A program made the translations under genes and the position numbers. Below, piece by piece: positions 24,019 through 34,582 of a DNA stretch of 64,000 bases. How positions within the stretch are numbered: position 1 is the stretch's first letter; each line of letters starts with the position of its first letter. The notes under the pieces are model-generated. The model worked only from the letters and a program-made list of their open reading frames with translations. It was not told the origin of the DNA and made no database searches. Origin of the DNA: Cytospora piceicola (taxonomy: Eukaryota; Ascomycota; Sordariomycetes; Diaporthales; Cytosporaceae); assembly GCA_023375675.1 (NCBI GenBank), contig JALQBC010000014.1:806001-870000 (forward strand), given 5' to 3'.

Positions 24019-25158
24019 TCAGACCTCCCCAAACAAACCCCTTCCCTTTCTCCCTTTCTTCCTCCCCAGTAACTCAATGTTTGTCACCACATTCCCGATC
24101 TTGGCCTTCAGGCCCTCGACGGGTATCGTGATATCCCTGGCGACCGCGTCCCGGAACTCCGGGCGGGCAAACACTTCCGCCGTGCGGCGGCGGATCTCGT
24201 CCGTCGGTTCGGCGAACGACCACGCAATCGAGACATGGAACGCGTCGCCTCCTCCCTCCTCGCCCCCAGGGCCGCCCTGCTGCTGCGAGGGGTGGGAGGC
24301 AGCATAGAGCTCCGGCTGGCCATACGAAGACACCAGGTCGTTGCACCGGGCCAGCAGCGCCGAGAGCTCCGGGTTCCTGGCGCCGCCGCCGCCGTCTCCT
24401 GCTGGCGGCGGCGGCGACGAGCTGCGCACCCGCAGCACGAGGAACGACCGGTTGCTGTCGGGCGAGCGGTGCCAGACCAGCCCGTCGCACACGAGCGCGA
24501 AGGCGCCGACCCCGCAGCCCTGCACCTCCCGGACCAGGGCGTCGAGGAACCCGCCCTTGTCGGCGGTCCTCAGCACGAAGGGCCGCGACAGGCTGACGTG
24601 CAGGGGCAGCGGGGCGCCCAGGCCCGACTCCAGGAACCCGGCCAGCGCGCCGCGGGCCGGCGGGGGCGGCAGCAGCGGCGGCAGCTCCTCCTCCTCCCCC
24701 TCCTTCCCACCCCCCTCCGGGCCGGCGAGGGCCGCGGCGAGGGAGGCGAGGAGGGCGCGGAGGAGGGCGTGCTGCGGGGCGGGGGGGTGCCACTCGGCGT
24801 AGAGGTGGCTGGGCCAGTTGCCCTCCCTGTGGGGGATGACGCGGCGGCGGCCGTGGTGCAGGGAGGGCAGGTCCGCGGTCGCGGCGCGCACGGTGGAGGC
24901 GTAGAGGTCGTGGAACGAGGGCGGCAGGGGCGGCAGCGCGGCCCCGCCTGCGCCCCCGCGGCCGCCGCTCTTGGGCTCGGGCTCGGGCTCGGGCTTGTTG
25001 GGCCTTGTTGCAGAGGAGCCGCTAGGAGTTGGTGCTACGCCTGCTGGCGAGGGCGGGGGCGGTGGTGATGTCCTCCGTCTCTTGCTTGGCGGCTGCTGTG
25101 CTTCATCTTGGTGGTCTGCTTCCGAGTCGGAGGAGGATGAGTACTCGACTAGGGCCAT
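24019..25158 (-). CDS. USB1: U6 snRNA phosphodiesterase Usb1, 379 aa
   Basis: This 3'-5' exoribonuclease of the 2H phosphoesterase superfamily trims the U-tail of U6 snRNA in the nucleus. It is one exon. The two catalytic HxS motifs are present: HVSLSRPFVL at about residue 187 and HVSIAWSF at about residue 308. An N-terminal Ser/acidic stretch with PSKRRR could be a nuclear signal. Two Gly/Pro-rich stretches (about 35-75 and 255-300) are low-complexity insertions. The coding strand is very GC-rich, so long shadow frames occur on + (24235-25068). The family's 'PHxxGNWxSHLYxEW' start is seen as PHREGNWPSHLYAEW near residue 110. Confidence 0.9.
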   Translation of the reverse strand: MALVEYSSSSDSEADHQDEAQQPPSKRRRTSPPPPPSPAGVAPTPSGSSATRPNKPEPEPEPKSGGRGGAGGAALPPLPPSFHDLYASTVRAATADLPSLHHGRRRVIPHREGNWPSHLYAEWHPPAPQHALLRALLASLAAALAGPEGGGKEGEEEELPPLLPPPPARGALAGFLESGLGAPLPLHVSLSRPFVLRTADKGGFLDALVREVQGCGVGAFALVCDGLVWHRSPDSNRSFLVLRVRSSSPPPPAGDGGGGARNPELSALLARCNDLVSSYGQPELYAASHPSQQQGGPGGEEGGGDAFHVSIAWSFAEPTDEIRRRTAEVFARPEFRDAVARDITIPVEGLKAKIGNVVTNIELLGRKKGRKGRGLFGEV

Positions 25159-27175
25159 GATGTTGCTGGCTCCATTGTCCCCGTCATGTAAAAGTCATGT
25201 AAAAGTGCGTGCACGCCCCAAACTTTAATTATTGTATATTACATACACGGTGAGCTGGGGTTGGAATACCCAGTTTACCTACTTAAGTAAGTACGGTACC
25301 GCCCAAACGTGGAGGGTTCAGGTAGGTTGTGTGAGAAGCTTGGGCCAAGCAGCCAAAGTCCAGAGCCAGAGTCGCTAACATGGCTCCATGGGATGCCCCT
25401 GCAGCCCTGTCAGTCTCTGGAGGTCAAAAACCTCTTCCACAAATATGACGATATCAACATTCCCGAGATTGATTTCGATATGCCGTCCACATACCGGTAC
25501 CTCACACATAACTAGCGAGTTCATGATAATTTACTCTGGTAGTCAGAACTTCCAGATCATAAGATACGAAAAGCAGGCCGTTGCGCTATATACCACAGTA
25601 AGATGTACGCCCAGTGGGCATCCATCCAATGACGTCCGTTACTCATCCAGTCATCCTGATGGTGGTTGTGTTGCGTTGCATTCATGGCAATGGACCCTAG
25701 GGCCGCCTGCCCCCTGTCAGGGGATGACGTTGGGCCCTGAATGGACCCTGACTGAGGGGATCGTCGAGACGGCTGACGGATGAGGATGGGTGGCAATGAG
25801 ATTTTGGCATACTTACATACATTGTGGATATGTGATGCACCTCGAGTGCTTCCCCGGCGACCATACATATAATTTCCTACCACAGTACTGGGTAGTAGAT
25901 ATCCTTGTCAGTTACTATGTATGTAGTCCACGTCGACATGTACCCGCTCTGCCTTCTGATTGCCATTGTTCCTTGGTAGTCATGCCCAAGAGAGTACTGG
26001 CAGCTATGACAGACATGGCTGACATGTTGCGGTCCCGTACGTTACTTGGTCCGGACTGGTCGCGGGTGGTCGCGGCTGGTCGGCACCGTCGGGCAAAAAA
26101 CACTTTCTTGTTGAGAATACCCTCACGGGAGTTCGGGGCAAGATCGCCTTTTACCTAAGTATTTCAGGTCTGAGGGCATCGTGTTCTGCTCCGGAAGATC
26201 CGCATCGATTGATATTTGCACATGTCAACCGGTAGAAGCCGACATCTAGACTTTCATACTATGGGACACTACACAGGACTACACTTGCATTGCGCTGCAG
26301 GTGGTGTGTGGAATACAACGTTCGATCCCCCGCGAAACAAAATTAAGCAAACGTACCTATTTGCGGCGCAGTGAACTAACCATCTGTCAAGCTACCATAG
26401 CCCAAGCTACCAGTTACCATAGCCCAAGCAGCCAAGCAGCCAAGCACCTAGTATACCTAGGGCTGCTAGGGCTGCTAGGCTTGCTGGGTTATGTACGGAT
26501 CCGTACCATAAAACCTTCTAGTCAGGCCCCAAAGTTTCTGACTCTGCCAGTCTTCCAGTAAGAAAGTAGCGTCCTCATGATCGGCTGGGTCGGACTCTCG
26601 CTCTACGTCACATTGCCGTTGCGTAATTGCCCTCAACTCACTCACATGGACACTCACTCGCTCACTCGCTCACTCGCTCACACCACCACCACACAGCCCA
26701 ACCCAAATCAGCACTCCCTGCTCGGCTCTCCCTTATATTTACCTATTCCGGCCTCTGCATAGGCCCAAGTTTCTAGTCTCGACCTTCCCATTTTCTCACT
26801 ACTTACTCCTCTAACCACAAGCTATTACCGTACTACTGCAGTACACATTCAAGACCTCTTTCTATAGACGGGACAGCAGTTTTGAAACCAGACCACATCC
26901 ACATCCAAATCCACATCCAACAAGTTGACACTTGAGACGGACGATTCGACTTAATTCATTCTGACTGGTGACACTTTCCGCGTTGGGATACGAGATTCTT
27001 GGGACAACAAAGTCGTCACACTTAATCAAAGAACAAAACGAATACACTTTCTTACTTCACCCCCTGCTCCACTCAACCTACCTATCTATTAACCTCCCAA
27101 ACGTCACTACTGAGCACTGAACCACCCATCATCATTGTCAACAACATAACCACCATCGTCACAACCACCACCACA
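25159..27175. other. Intergenic between USB1 and PAL1-like gene
   Basis: Two kilobases without a recognisable gene. The left part is the USB1 upstream region. An 8-bp microsatellite (CTCACTCG, about 3.5 copies) lies at about 26652-26681. A TTATATTTA element at about 26730-26740 and a long pyrimidine-rich leader up to 27175 probably belong to the Pal1-like gene. The open frames near 25388-26158 and 26301-26561 lack family features. Confidence 0.5.
26652..26681. repeat. Microsatellite (CTCACTCG)n
   Basis: About three and a half head-to-tail copies of an 8-base unit, followed directly by a CACCAC run. It lies roughly 500 bases upstream of the Pal1-like start codon, in the probable promoter. Confidence 0.85.
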
Positions 27176-28001
27176 ATGTCGCTACTAGACACACCAGCCG
27201 TCTACGCGTACAACCCCAGCGTACGGCGGAGCAAGTCAGAACGCACCCGGTCGTCAAAGCCAAGGCCCAAGAAGTATGTCGCAGACACCATCGACCAGCT
27301 CGACACCACTCCTTTCGGCGGCCCGTACCACCACGGGGGCCCCTACGACGCCACCCTGCGCTCCTTCAACCTCAACAAGCACTACTCCCCCGTCGCCGCC
27401 GTCAAGGAGGGCAACAAGGCCGCCTGGGAGGCCACGCCCCGCGAGGCACAGCTCGACTCCCTGATCAAGGGTAGGCCGCTTGACAACGTCGCCAGCGTGC
27501 CCCCGGGAGAGCGTGCCCTGAACGGTCAGATTATGAATTATGAATATGGGACCGACATGCTCCGGGACCCCGATGCTGGCGGCGGCGCTTATAACAGATG
27601 GCCTGGCCTCGTAAGTTCTAACATCACCTTTCCCGTGTTTACCCTCCCGAGAGCAAAAGTGCAAAGGTGCTGACTTGGACCCCCCCCCCCCCCCCCAGCA
27701 ATACCACCCCGATGACCTGAAGGGAAAGGCAGAGCCTGGCTTCACCATCGACCGGGAGCGGAAGGCGAGGGAGGCCGCCGGCGTGGCACGGGCGCAGTCC
27801 GTCCGCGAGAGGAGGGGCGAGTACGAGATGGTGCCGCAGCGGCGGCGGGGTGACTCGGACGGGCGCAAGCGGGCCGGCTCGCCTCCGGTCCTGGACCGTC
27901 TGTCCCGCAACCGGGCCAGCAGCGCTGCCGACTCGACGTCCCGCCCCAAGGTGATCGCCGAGGGCCTGAAGCGGCGCATCGGTAGCTTGCGGAGGAAGTG
28001 A
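27176..28001 (+). CDS. Pal1-family cell morphology protein, 245 aa
   Basis: Pal1 proteins act at the cortex in cell shape and endocytic patches (fission yeast Pal1, budding yeast Pal1/Pal2). Exons are 27176-27610 and 27699-28001, phase 0, 245 residues. The family core is clear: TPFGGPYHHGGPYDA and SFNLNKHYSPVAAV at about residues 45-75, then NYEYGTDMLR, and YHPDDLKGKAEPGF just after the junction. The C-terminal third is rich in Arg, Ser and Glu and looks disordered. The intron ends in a run of 17 C residues before the AG. At 245 residues this is a short member of the family. I give no symbol because several paralogues exist in fungi. Confidence 0.9.
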
Positions 28002-29034
28002 GCGAGTGGGTGGAAGCACGTAGTTATATATGTTCACCGTATTGTATACTTGTGATGAATGTTTGGGGCGCGAACAGGAAGGCAGGCAGGCGTTTTTGGG
28101 TAGTTTTGGGTACTCTGTTTTGATTCCCCCTTTCGAGGCCATGAGCCACGGCTATTTCGGCATACAATAGATCCGTCTATTTACACTCCCGGTTATCTGC
28201 ATGTGCATGTTGGCTTCTTTTTGCGAGTACCGGTTGCTTTCTCTTTTTCTCGAGTTCTGACACAGAATGTGAGTATTACGGTAGGACATCGCACATGCCC
28301 ATTCCCACCGTCTTGTATCAACTTTCCCAGCCTTTTTCCCCGAGGTTCTCAACGCAGCACCATGGCGAATGTTTGACCCTTACGGTCCTTCAGTCTTGGT
28401 CACTTCGTACGTCGTGAACCTACCGATTTCCTATACTGATGCCTTGGCCCTTACTTTATGAGCTTAAATCGGCCCTCAGTCGGCAGTATGTAGGTAGCAT
28501 GGCGTGTCACATCCCATCACCGCCCAACGACACTGATGATCTCTTCACCGGTAGGGGAGTTTCATGCGGAGTTCGAGCCATGTGCGACAATGCACAAGTT
28601 AGTGTCCCGACTGTCCTAGCCGTCGGCAGTCAGGAATCACTATGGCCTTACCAGTACTGTGTCCACAGACCTGGTGGCGAGCCGGCCTCGAACGAATCAG
28701 TCTTGTTGCCTACAGAAGTACATTGTGCGCTCTGCAGCTGTCCGGCTGTCCACATAGATCGTATCACGGCTGATTACTTCAAACGCCCAAGACCTGAGCG
28801 CATATGTTTACACCCGAAGCTTTGACGAAAATATGAGGCAAACTTGCCCCAGCTAGTCTTCCCGATCGCTTGGGTATCTCACCTGGGTCTGAGGGCCCAC
28901 TCGGTAGATTGCGTCAAGTCTCTTTGATCAATCCATGCCAAGGGGTGAACATGCCCAGGTGGCCGAAACACCAGCTCCAAGGCCTGGCCGTCTCATGGGA
29001 TGGTGCGGATGTGTCCCGCTCCCCATGAACGCCG
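28002..29034. other. Intergenic, 3' flank of PAL1-like gene
   Basis: No gene recognised. The + frame at 28439-28825 (128 codons) resembles no family known to me and overlaps no conserved motif. The right end may include the lost N-terminal portion of the HET relic. Confidence 0.4.
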
Positions 29035-30600
29035 GTGGATACAACAATAAGTGAGCTTCGAAAGCTGAAGCTGGTGCCGGGTGGTTTCAACGACCCGGTC
29101 CAAATCCGCCTCAAGATAGCATGTCTGCCTGATAAACCAATATACGACGCCATCTCCTATATCTGGGAAAACGAAACACACGACGATCTGGCTATCGTGA
29201 ACGGCTCGATCTTGGATACCTAGGTATCACCTCGAGTTTGGATGGTGCTCTACGCCACTTCAAAGACACATGTCGCATGAGCAGGTCCTCTGGGTGGATG
29301 CAATGTTTATCAACCAGAAATATGATCTCGAGAAAGGAGCACAGGTGCAGCTGATGGTATAGGTCTATTCCAAGGCACACGAAGTACTTATATAGCTAGG
29401 CCAAGCTACAGATGCAACAAGGAGCCTTTTGATAAATAGCCGACAACTCTGCGAGATTCATCGCAAATCAGTACGGGATGCATTTGGATTCTTTCTTGCT
29501 GTGAAGGAGATTATGAGTCGACCTTGGTTCACACGCTTATGGGATCGCTAGGGATTTGCTTTGGCGACATGACCCTCCATGTGTTGCGGATGGCACAGAA
29601 CTCCCTGGGATACGCTGAACAAGGTCATTTCCAGTACAGCGAAGCAAACCAAATATGCTTTTCGGATAATTGAGGAATAGATATCATGTAGCGAATGATC
29701 TGTAAGGTCTGGATTTCTAAGAACATGAGCAAGATGATCTGATGGCATTGGGGGTAAGGTCGACATCTGGTCGACATCTACGATTCTTCTCAAAATGTTG
29801 GTTTGTATGCGAAATAATGTCGGCTACCCGGTTGGAAACTTTGCAATTCAGCTGAGCACCACCTGGGGCCTTTGTTCGGCTTCTACGATCCAGGAAAACC
29901 TGGCCTTCACCTATACTCATTGGCCGGTTGCTCACAAGTGCAAGCACATGCCATCCTGGATGCCGGGCCTGGATATGAGGGGAGATTAATGGGCGCACCT
30001 TCGTGTCCAGCGTACCTGGACTGAGGGGGGGCCCGCGGGAAATCTGGAATGTCTTGTCCGAATTTTGCACTTACCGCTGGCTGAGTGAGTTCTCTAACCT
30101 CTTCCAAACCTTGCACGCTGGAGGAGTCATAACGGGACTGGCCCAAGCACTCTCCATTCACCACTAAACCTACCGTCCAAAAGGACGTGTGATACATTTG
30201 CTTTCAGGCTGAGAGTCGACTTTAAAGCACTGGCTATTGGAAGCGATCGACCCTTGCATGTGTGTCCTGGCCCATGTTCAGCAGACCAGACATTGACCCG
30301 CCGTTGCTGGAAGCAGTGATGAATGACATTGATATGCGCGCAAGATGTTGGTCTCCATACAAGTACGCGAATTTATCAGGGACGAACACTTGGAATACCA
30401 CCCATTGCTGCCAGTCAAATGGAGATTGTACCGAATATTCATCAGAGCCAACGACACTCTTCATCACCGATACAGGCAGTATCGGTCTCAAATCTCCGGG
30501 ACAAGTACAACACGGATACATCATAGTAGGTCCCTTCGGGGTCAACTTTCCATCGTATTACGAAGACGTGAACAACTGGAGCGATATGAAATAACATTGA
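29035..30600 (+). pseudogene. Decayed HET-domain (heterokaryon incompatibility) gene
   Basis: Pieces of a HET protein follow each other on + in different frames. At 29041-29223 an N-terminal block reads ...LKLVPGGFNDPVQ... then YDAISYIWENETHDD and IVNGSILD. At 29283-29400 the HET core appears as LWVDAMFINQKYDLEKGAQV, then VYSKAHEVLI, a stop, LGQAT. At 29509-29570 IMSRPWFTRLWDR, a stop, GFALA. At about 30450-30580 a C-terminal block LFITDTGSIGLKSPGQVQHG follows. Several stops sit where the family has Trp or Gln, as expected from G-to-A or C-to-T changes, and there are frameshifts. HET proteins trigger cell death on non-self recognition; this copy cannot work. The borders are approximate. Confidence 0.75.
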
Positions 30601-31304
30601 ATAGGTCTCGTACGGATTTGTTATCACTGGCTGGGCCACCTGAAGATCCCCAGGGACACCAAAGAGGGAGACGCTTACACCAAGTATGTGATCCGTACAT
30701 TCGTGATCGACTGAGGAGACACGGGGAACTTTCCGGTGAATGGAACTTGGGAAGTTTTATGACGAGGTTTGTTGTGCTGTTGATGTCTTTGCTGCCTCAA
30801 AAACATGTGTTCATCTCATTTTATGCATAACGCACGCGATGTGGCGATCCTGGCTGTTAATCAGTTCTGAGGTTTCTAAGCGAGAACTTTGTGACATAAA
30901 ATTGCAGAGGGCGCCTTTTGACGTATCTCACTGCCTCCACTCGTGGTGTTGGTGAGATTATTTCCTCTTTAGGAGTGAGATCTGTCTGACTGGGCGGACA
31001 GAATGACACCCCCAAGGGCGCACCGTCCAGTCGTCACCAAACAGACCAGTGCATTTGTTTGGCCCGCGGGTTTTGCCCATTTGCTTCGCCTGATCGGTAC
31101 TGTCTTGGCCAAACACCGGAAAGGCGTATCAAAGACAAGTCAGTAAGCCAGAAACTGCGTTGACCTCTAGCTTGGACTGAGGCAATCTACATAAGACCTT
31201 GGGAGACTCGGGAGCAACCAAGACCAAGACATCGCCAAAACACCTTTCAAGATTCATCAATAAGTATATTCACCCCCGAGAATACAGGCTATTCACACCC
31301 TGGA
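30601..31304. other. Intergenic between HET relic and alpha/beta hydrolase
   Basis: No gene is recognised. The left part may contain the eroded 3' end of the HET relic. The right part is the upstream region of the hydrolase gene starting at 31305. Confidence 0.45.
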
Positions 31305-32195
31305 ATGGCTAGCACCAAAATCTCCCGCGTCCAAGCCGACGGCATCGACATCTTCTACCGCCATGCCGGCCCAACAGCCCCAGACTCACCCACCGTCCTG
31401 CTCCTCCACGGCTTCCCCACCAGCTCCCACATGTTCAGGAACCTCATCCCGCTCCTCGCCACGAAATACCGCGTCGTGGCCCCCGACCTGCCCGGCTTCG
31501 GCTTCACTGCCGTCCCGCCGGAGCGCAGCTACGCCTACACCTTCGCCAGCCTCGCGGCCACCACCGAGGCCTTCGTCGACGCCCTCGGCCTGGACCGCTT
31601 CGCCGTCTACATCTTCGACTACGGGGCGCCCACGGGCCTGCGCCTCGCCCTCGGGCGCCCCGGGGCCGTGGCCGCCATCGTGACGCAGAACGGCAATGCG
31701 TACGCCGAGGGCCTGGGCAGGGCCTTTTGGGCACCGGCGGAGAGGGCCTGGGCCTCGGGCTCCCAGGCGGACATCGGCGCCCTCGCCGGGGGGCTCACCG
31801 CGGAGGACACCAGGCGGCAGTACACCGACGGCTCGCCGCGCCCCGGGGCCGTGCCCCCCGAGGCGTACACGCTCGACCAGGCGCTCATGGAGAGGCCCGG
31901 GAACAAGCAGGTCCAGGTGGACCTGCTCTACGACTACAGGACAAACGTGGACTTGTACCCTGACTTTCAGAGGTACTTCCGCGAGTCCGGGGTGCCGGTG
32001 CTGGCGGTCTGGGGGAAGAATGATACCATTTTTGTGAACGAGGGCGCGGAGGCTTTTGGGAGGGATGTGAAGGAGGGGAGGTTCGTGTTGAGGTGGTTGA
32101 ATGCTGGGCACTTTGCGCTGGAGACGAACGAGGAGGCCGTTTCGAGGGAAATGGACGAGTTCTTTCAGAAGATGAAGGTGTTTGGGCAGTCATAA
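31305..32195 (+). CDS. Alpha/beta hydrolase, haloalkane dehalogenase/epoxide hydrolase type, 296 aa
   Basis: A single-exon gene of typical length for the epoxide hydrolase/haloalkane dehalogenase clade. The oxyanion motif HGFP is at residues 35-38 and DLPGFGFT follows at 61-68. The nucleophile elbow reads YIFDYGAPTG, so the nucleophile is Asp105 rather than Ser. The acid is probably Asp240 in WGKND, and the base is His269 in NAGHFALE. An Asp nucleophile means an ester intermediate with the enzyme and water-driven release, as in C-X or epoxide opening. The substrate cannot be told from sequence. There is no signal peptide. A second, Ser-type hydrolase gene follows on the same strand 0.7 kb away, so the two may be co-expressed, but they have different catalytic types and nothing shows a shared pathway. 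Confidence 0.9.
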   Translation: MASTKISRVQADGIDIFYRHAGPTAPDSPTVLLLHGFPTSSHMFRNLIPLLATKYRVVAPDLPGFGFTAVPPERSYAYTFASLAATTEAFVDALGLDRFAVYIFDYGAPTGLRLALGRPGAVAAIVTQNGNAYAEGLGRAFWAPAERAWASGSQADIGALAGGLTAEDTRRQYTDGSPRPGAVPPEAYTLDQALMERPGNKQVQVDLLYDYRTNVDLYPDFQRYFRESGVPVLAVWGKNDTIFVNEGAEAFGRDVKEGRFVLRWLNAGHFALETNEEAVSREMDEFFQKMKVFGQS

Positions 32196-32909
32196 AATTG
32201 GTAGAGATATAGCAGCTTTGAATTCAGAGGGCGAGCAAACCTGGGCATAGACAGGTTTATGCCTAGGTATCAGACAATACATACCACACGTAGGCTTAAC
32301 CGACCTGGCCCTTTGGAGACTGAAGTGTACAAAACAAAACAGCGATAATGTGGACCGTCTTCTCCGCACATCAAGGTTTGGTGAAGCTTAAGTATCTGGG
32401 CTAGGGAAGAATGAAACTAACCACATCAGAATGCTGCCAGTAAAGGTGCGCCAATGCTGAGATATACAATACTAGAGCATTGTTGTTGAGAAGGGATGAA
32501 GTCGGGCCGGGTTCCGGGATTGTGGACCGGAGCGGACGACAGTGGGTCACACTCGGAGGCGAGACAAGCAGCGGAAGCCGAGGCATTGGCTCTCAACGTC
32601 ATCCCATCTTTATTCTGACCGACAACAAGTTACCAAACAGGACCAGACATTCACTTTGTGTTTTGATCAGGAGCGAGTGAATTTCCCTGAATCACTAAGG
32701 GAAGAGGCATGAACTTTCATTTCTCTGATTTAAGATAAACAAATTATAGACCACTGCGGCAGGAGGACGACCAGAGTCAACAGAACCGCCCACGACCATT
32801 TGCGAACTTCTCACTAAACGCATCGGCTCTCAACAAGCAACGCGCCTGTGAAGAACAGACCAACTATAAGCTCTGCCAACCCATAAAGCAAAAATCCAAC
32901 TGTAGAAGG
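32196..32909. other. Intergenic between the two alpha/beta hydrolases
   Basis: No gene recognised. It holds the 3' end of the upstream hydrolase and the promoter of the downstream one. A CCTAGGTAT element is near 32263-32271. Confidence 0.5.
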
Positions 32910-34223
32910 ATGGCGGCATCTGATAAAGAGATATGGTGAGTTACCCAGTCTCAGTATCTATCTCAACAAACATTCTCGACTGACAAGCCATCCAGGGATC
33001 AACTCCCAACCGTCGCAGACGTGCTCCAGCACCCAGCCTTCCCAACGGCAACATGGCACCTCGAGCCCACACGGAGCGGGGTACTGCCCGTGGCAGAAGG
33101 TCGAGGGGGACCCATCAATATCTCATGGGAGATCCACGGTGAAGGCCCCGTGAAGCTCTTCGTACGTCAGCAACACACCTCATGCACACCTCCAGGCCGG
33201 TACTGGGGGCGAGGCGCCAGGGGAGAATCTCGCTGACAGCCCAACTAGTTCATCATGGGCCTCGGCTCCTTCAAGTCGTCGTGGCAGCGCCAGACCCTCC
33301 ACTTCGGGCACGAGAACGCCAAGAAGTACTCGGTCCTGGTCCTCGACAACCGCGGCATGGGCGACAGCGACGTGCCGCTCATGCGCTACTCGACCAGCGA
33401 GATGGCGCGCGACGCGGTCGAGGTCCTCGAGCACGTGGGCTGGCTCCCCGGCGGCGCGCTCCGCCAGGCCTCCCCGGCCGCGGCGGCGGGGGAGGCGGGG
33501 GGCAGGGCCCTCCACGTCCTGGGCATCTCCATGGGCGGCATGATCGCCCAGGAGCTCGCCTGCCTCGTCCCGCGGCACGTCTCCACCCTGCACCTCCTCT
33601 GCACCGCCGCCGCCGTCGAGAACACCACCACCTTCTGGGAGAACATGGCCCAGCGCGCCCAGATGCTCGTCCCCAAGTCCCTCGAGGCCTCGGTCCGCGG
33701 CGGCGCCGAGTCCATGTTCCCCCTGGCCTACCTCCCGGCCCCCGACGACATCCACCTGCCCGACGCCGCCGCCGGCGCCACCCCCGGCGTGCACCCGCCC
33801 GGCGGGCCCGGGGCCCCGGGCCGGGGGGAGTACCTGCACTTTGGGAACAACTACGAGAGGTTCGTCGCCGGGGAGATGCACAAGAGGGTGGACGCGAAGA
33901 GGTTCACCACCAAGGGGTTCCTGCTGCAGCTCATCGCTGCCGGGTGGCACCACAAGACCAGGGAGCAGCTGAGCGAGATGGCGGATAAGGTCGGCAGGGA
34001 GAGGATCCTCGTGCTGCACGGCACCGCGGACAGGATGATCAGCGTGCCGCATGGGAGGAAGCTGATCGACTTCCTGGGCGGGACTGAGGGTACTGGTCTG
34101 ACGGGGTTGATCATTCCGGATATGGGACATGTGCCTCCCCTGGAACGTACGGAGTGGTTCCATGGCCTGATCGAGGAAAGGATAAGAAAGGGGGAAGAGT
34201 TGGATGGCAGGGAGATACCGTGA
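32910..34223 (+). CDS. Alpha/beta hydrolase, Ser nucleophile, 388 aa
   Basis: Exons are 32910-32935, 32996-33161 and 33249-34223, with GT..AG borders and matching phase, giving 388 residues. The start at 32910 gives MAASDKEIW, continuing across a 60-base intron to DQLPTVADVLQHP. The fold is plain: FIMGLGSFKSSW (oxyanion region), VLDNRGMGDSD, the nucleophile elbow LGISMGG with Ser158, Asp325 in HGTADRM, and His358 in DMGHVPP. A Gly/Pro-rich insertion lies at about 237-255. No signal peptide is visible. The family covers many esterases and lipase-like proteins in fungi; the substrate is unknown. The third exon is very GC-rich, which produces a long antisense shadow frame (33180-34163). Confidence 0.85.
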
Positions 34224-34582
34224 TGTACGAGTGCGTGAATTGTGTCAAGGGTTGTTTGTATCAAAGCATAGCAGCATAATGAGTGAAGTCTTGATCCGTT
34301 GCATGGTTTGGTTCAATTGTCTTTTGATTTGGGAATATGCCACAGTTCTAAGATGCGCGTACATTGAAGCAGATAATCTTCAATCCTAGACTCACGGCAC
34401 TGTTGTTGTTCGTCAGCCTTACCGCATCTTAGCAGCCCTTCTCACTTCCATCAAGTAGCTCCAGCACCGCGGCCTCCAGGACCGTTACCAAGGCCACATA
34501 TGATGGGTTTTCATGTGCCATCACGTGCGCATGATCATGTGTCAGTACAGGTGGATCATGGCATTTATCTCGTGCTGTGCAT
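34224..34582. other. Convergent 3' flanks of hydrolase and NMT1
   Basis: About 360 bases between two genes facing each other. I see no gene. A CATG/CATGTG-rich patch lies at about 34498-34560. Confidence 0.5.

Noticed and set aside
24235..25068. A 277-codon + frame over USB1
   Set aside because: Arg/Gly/Ala-rich shadow of a very GC-rich gene whose other strand has both HxS catalytic motifs.
26316..26332. A tRNA T-loop-like sequence (CGTTCGATCCCC)
   Set aside because: The bases to its left cannot form the T-stem, and no acceptor or anticodon arm fits around it.
33180..34163. A 327-codon minus frame over the Ser-type hydrolase
   Set aside because: Antisense to an exon with a complete catalytic triad; no family likeness.
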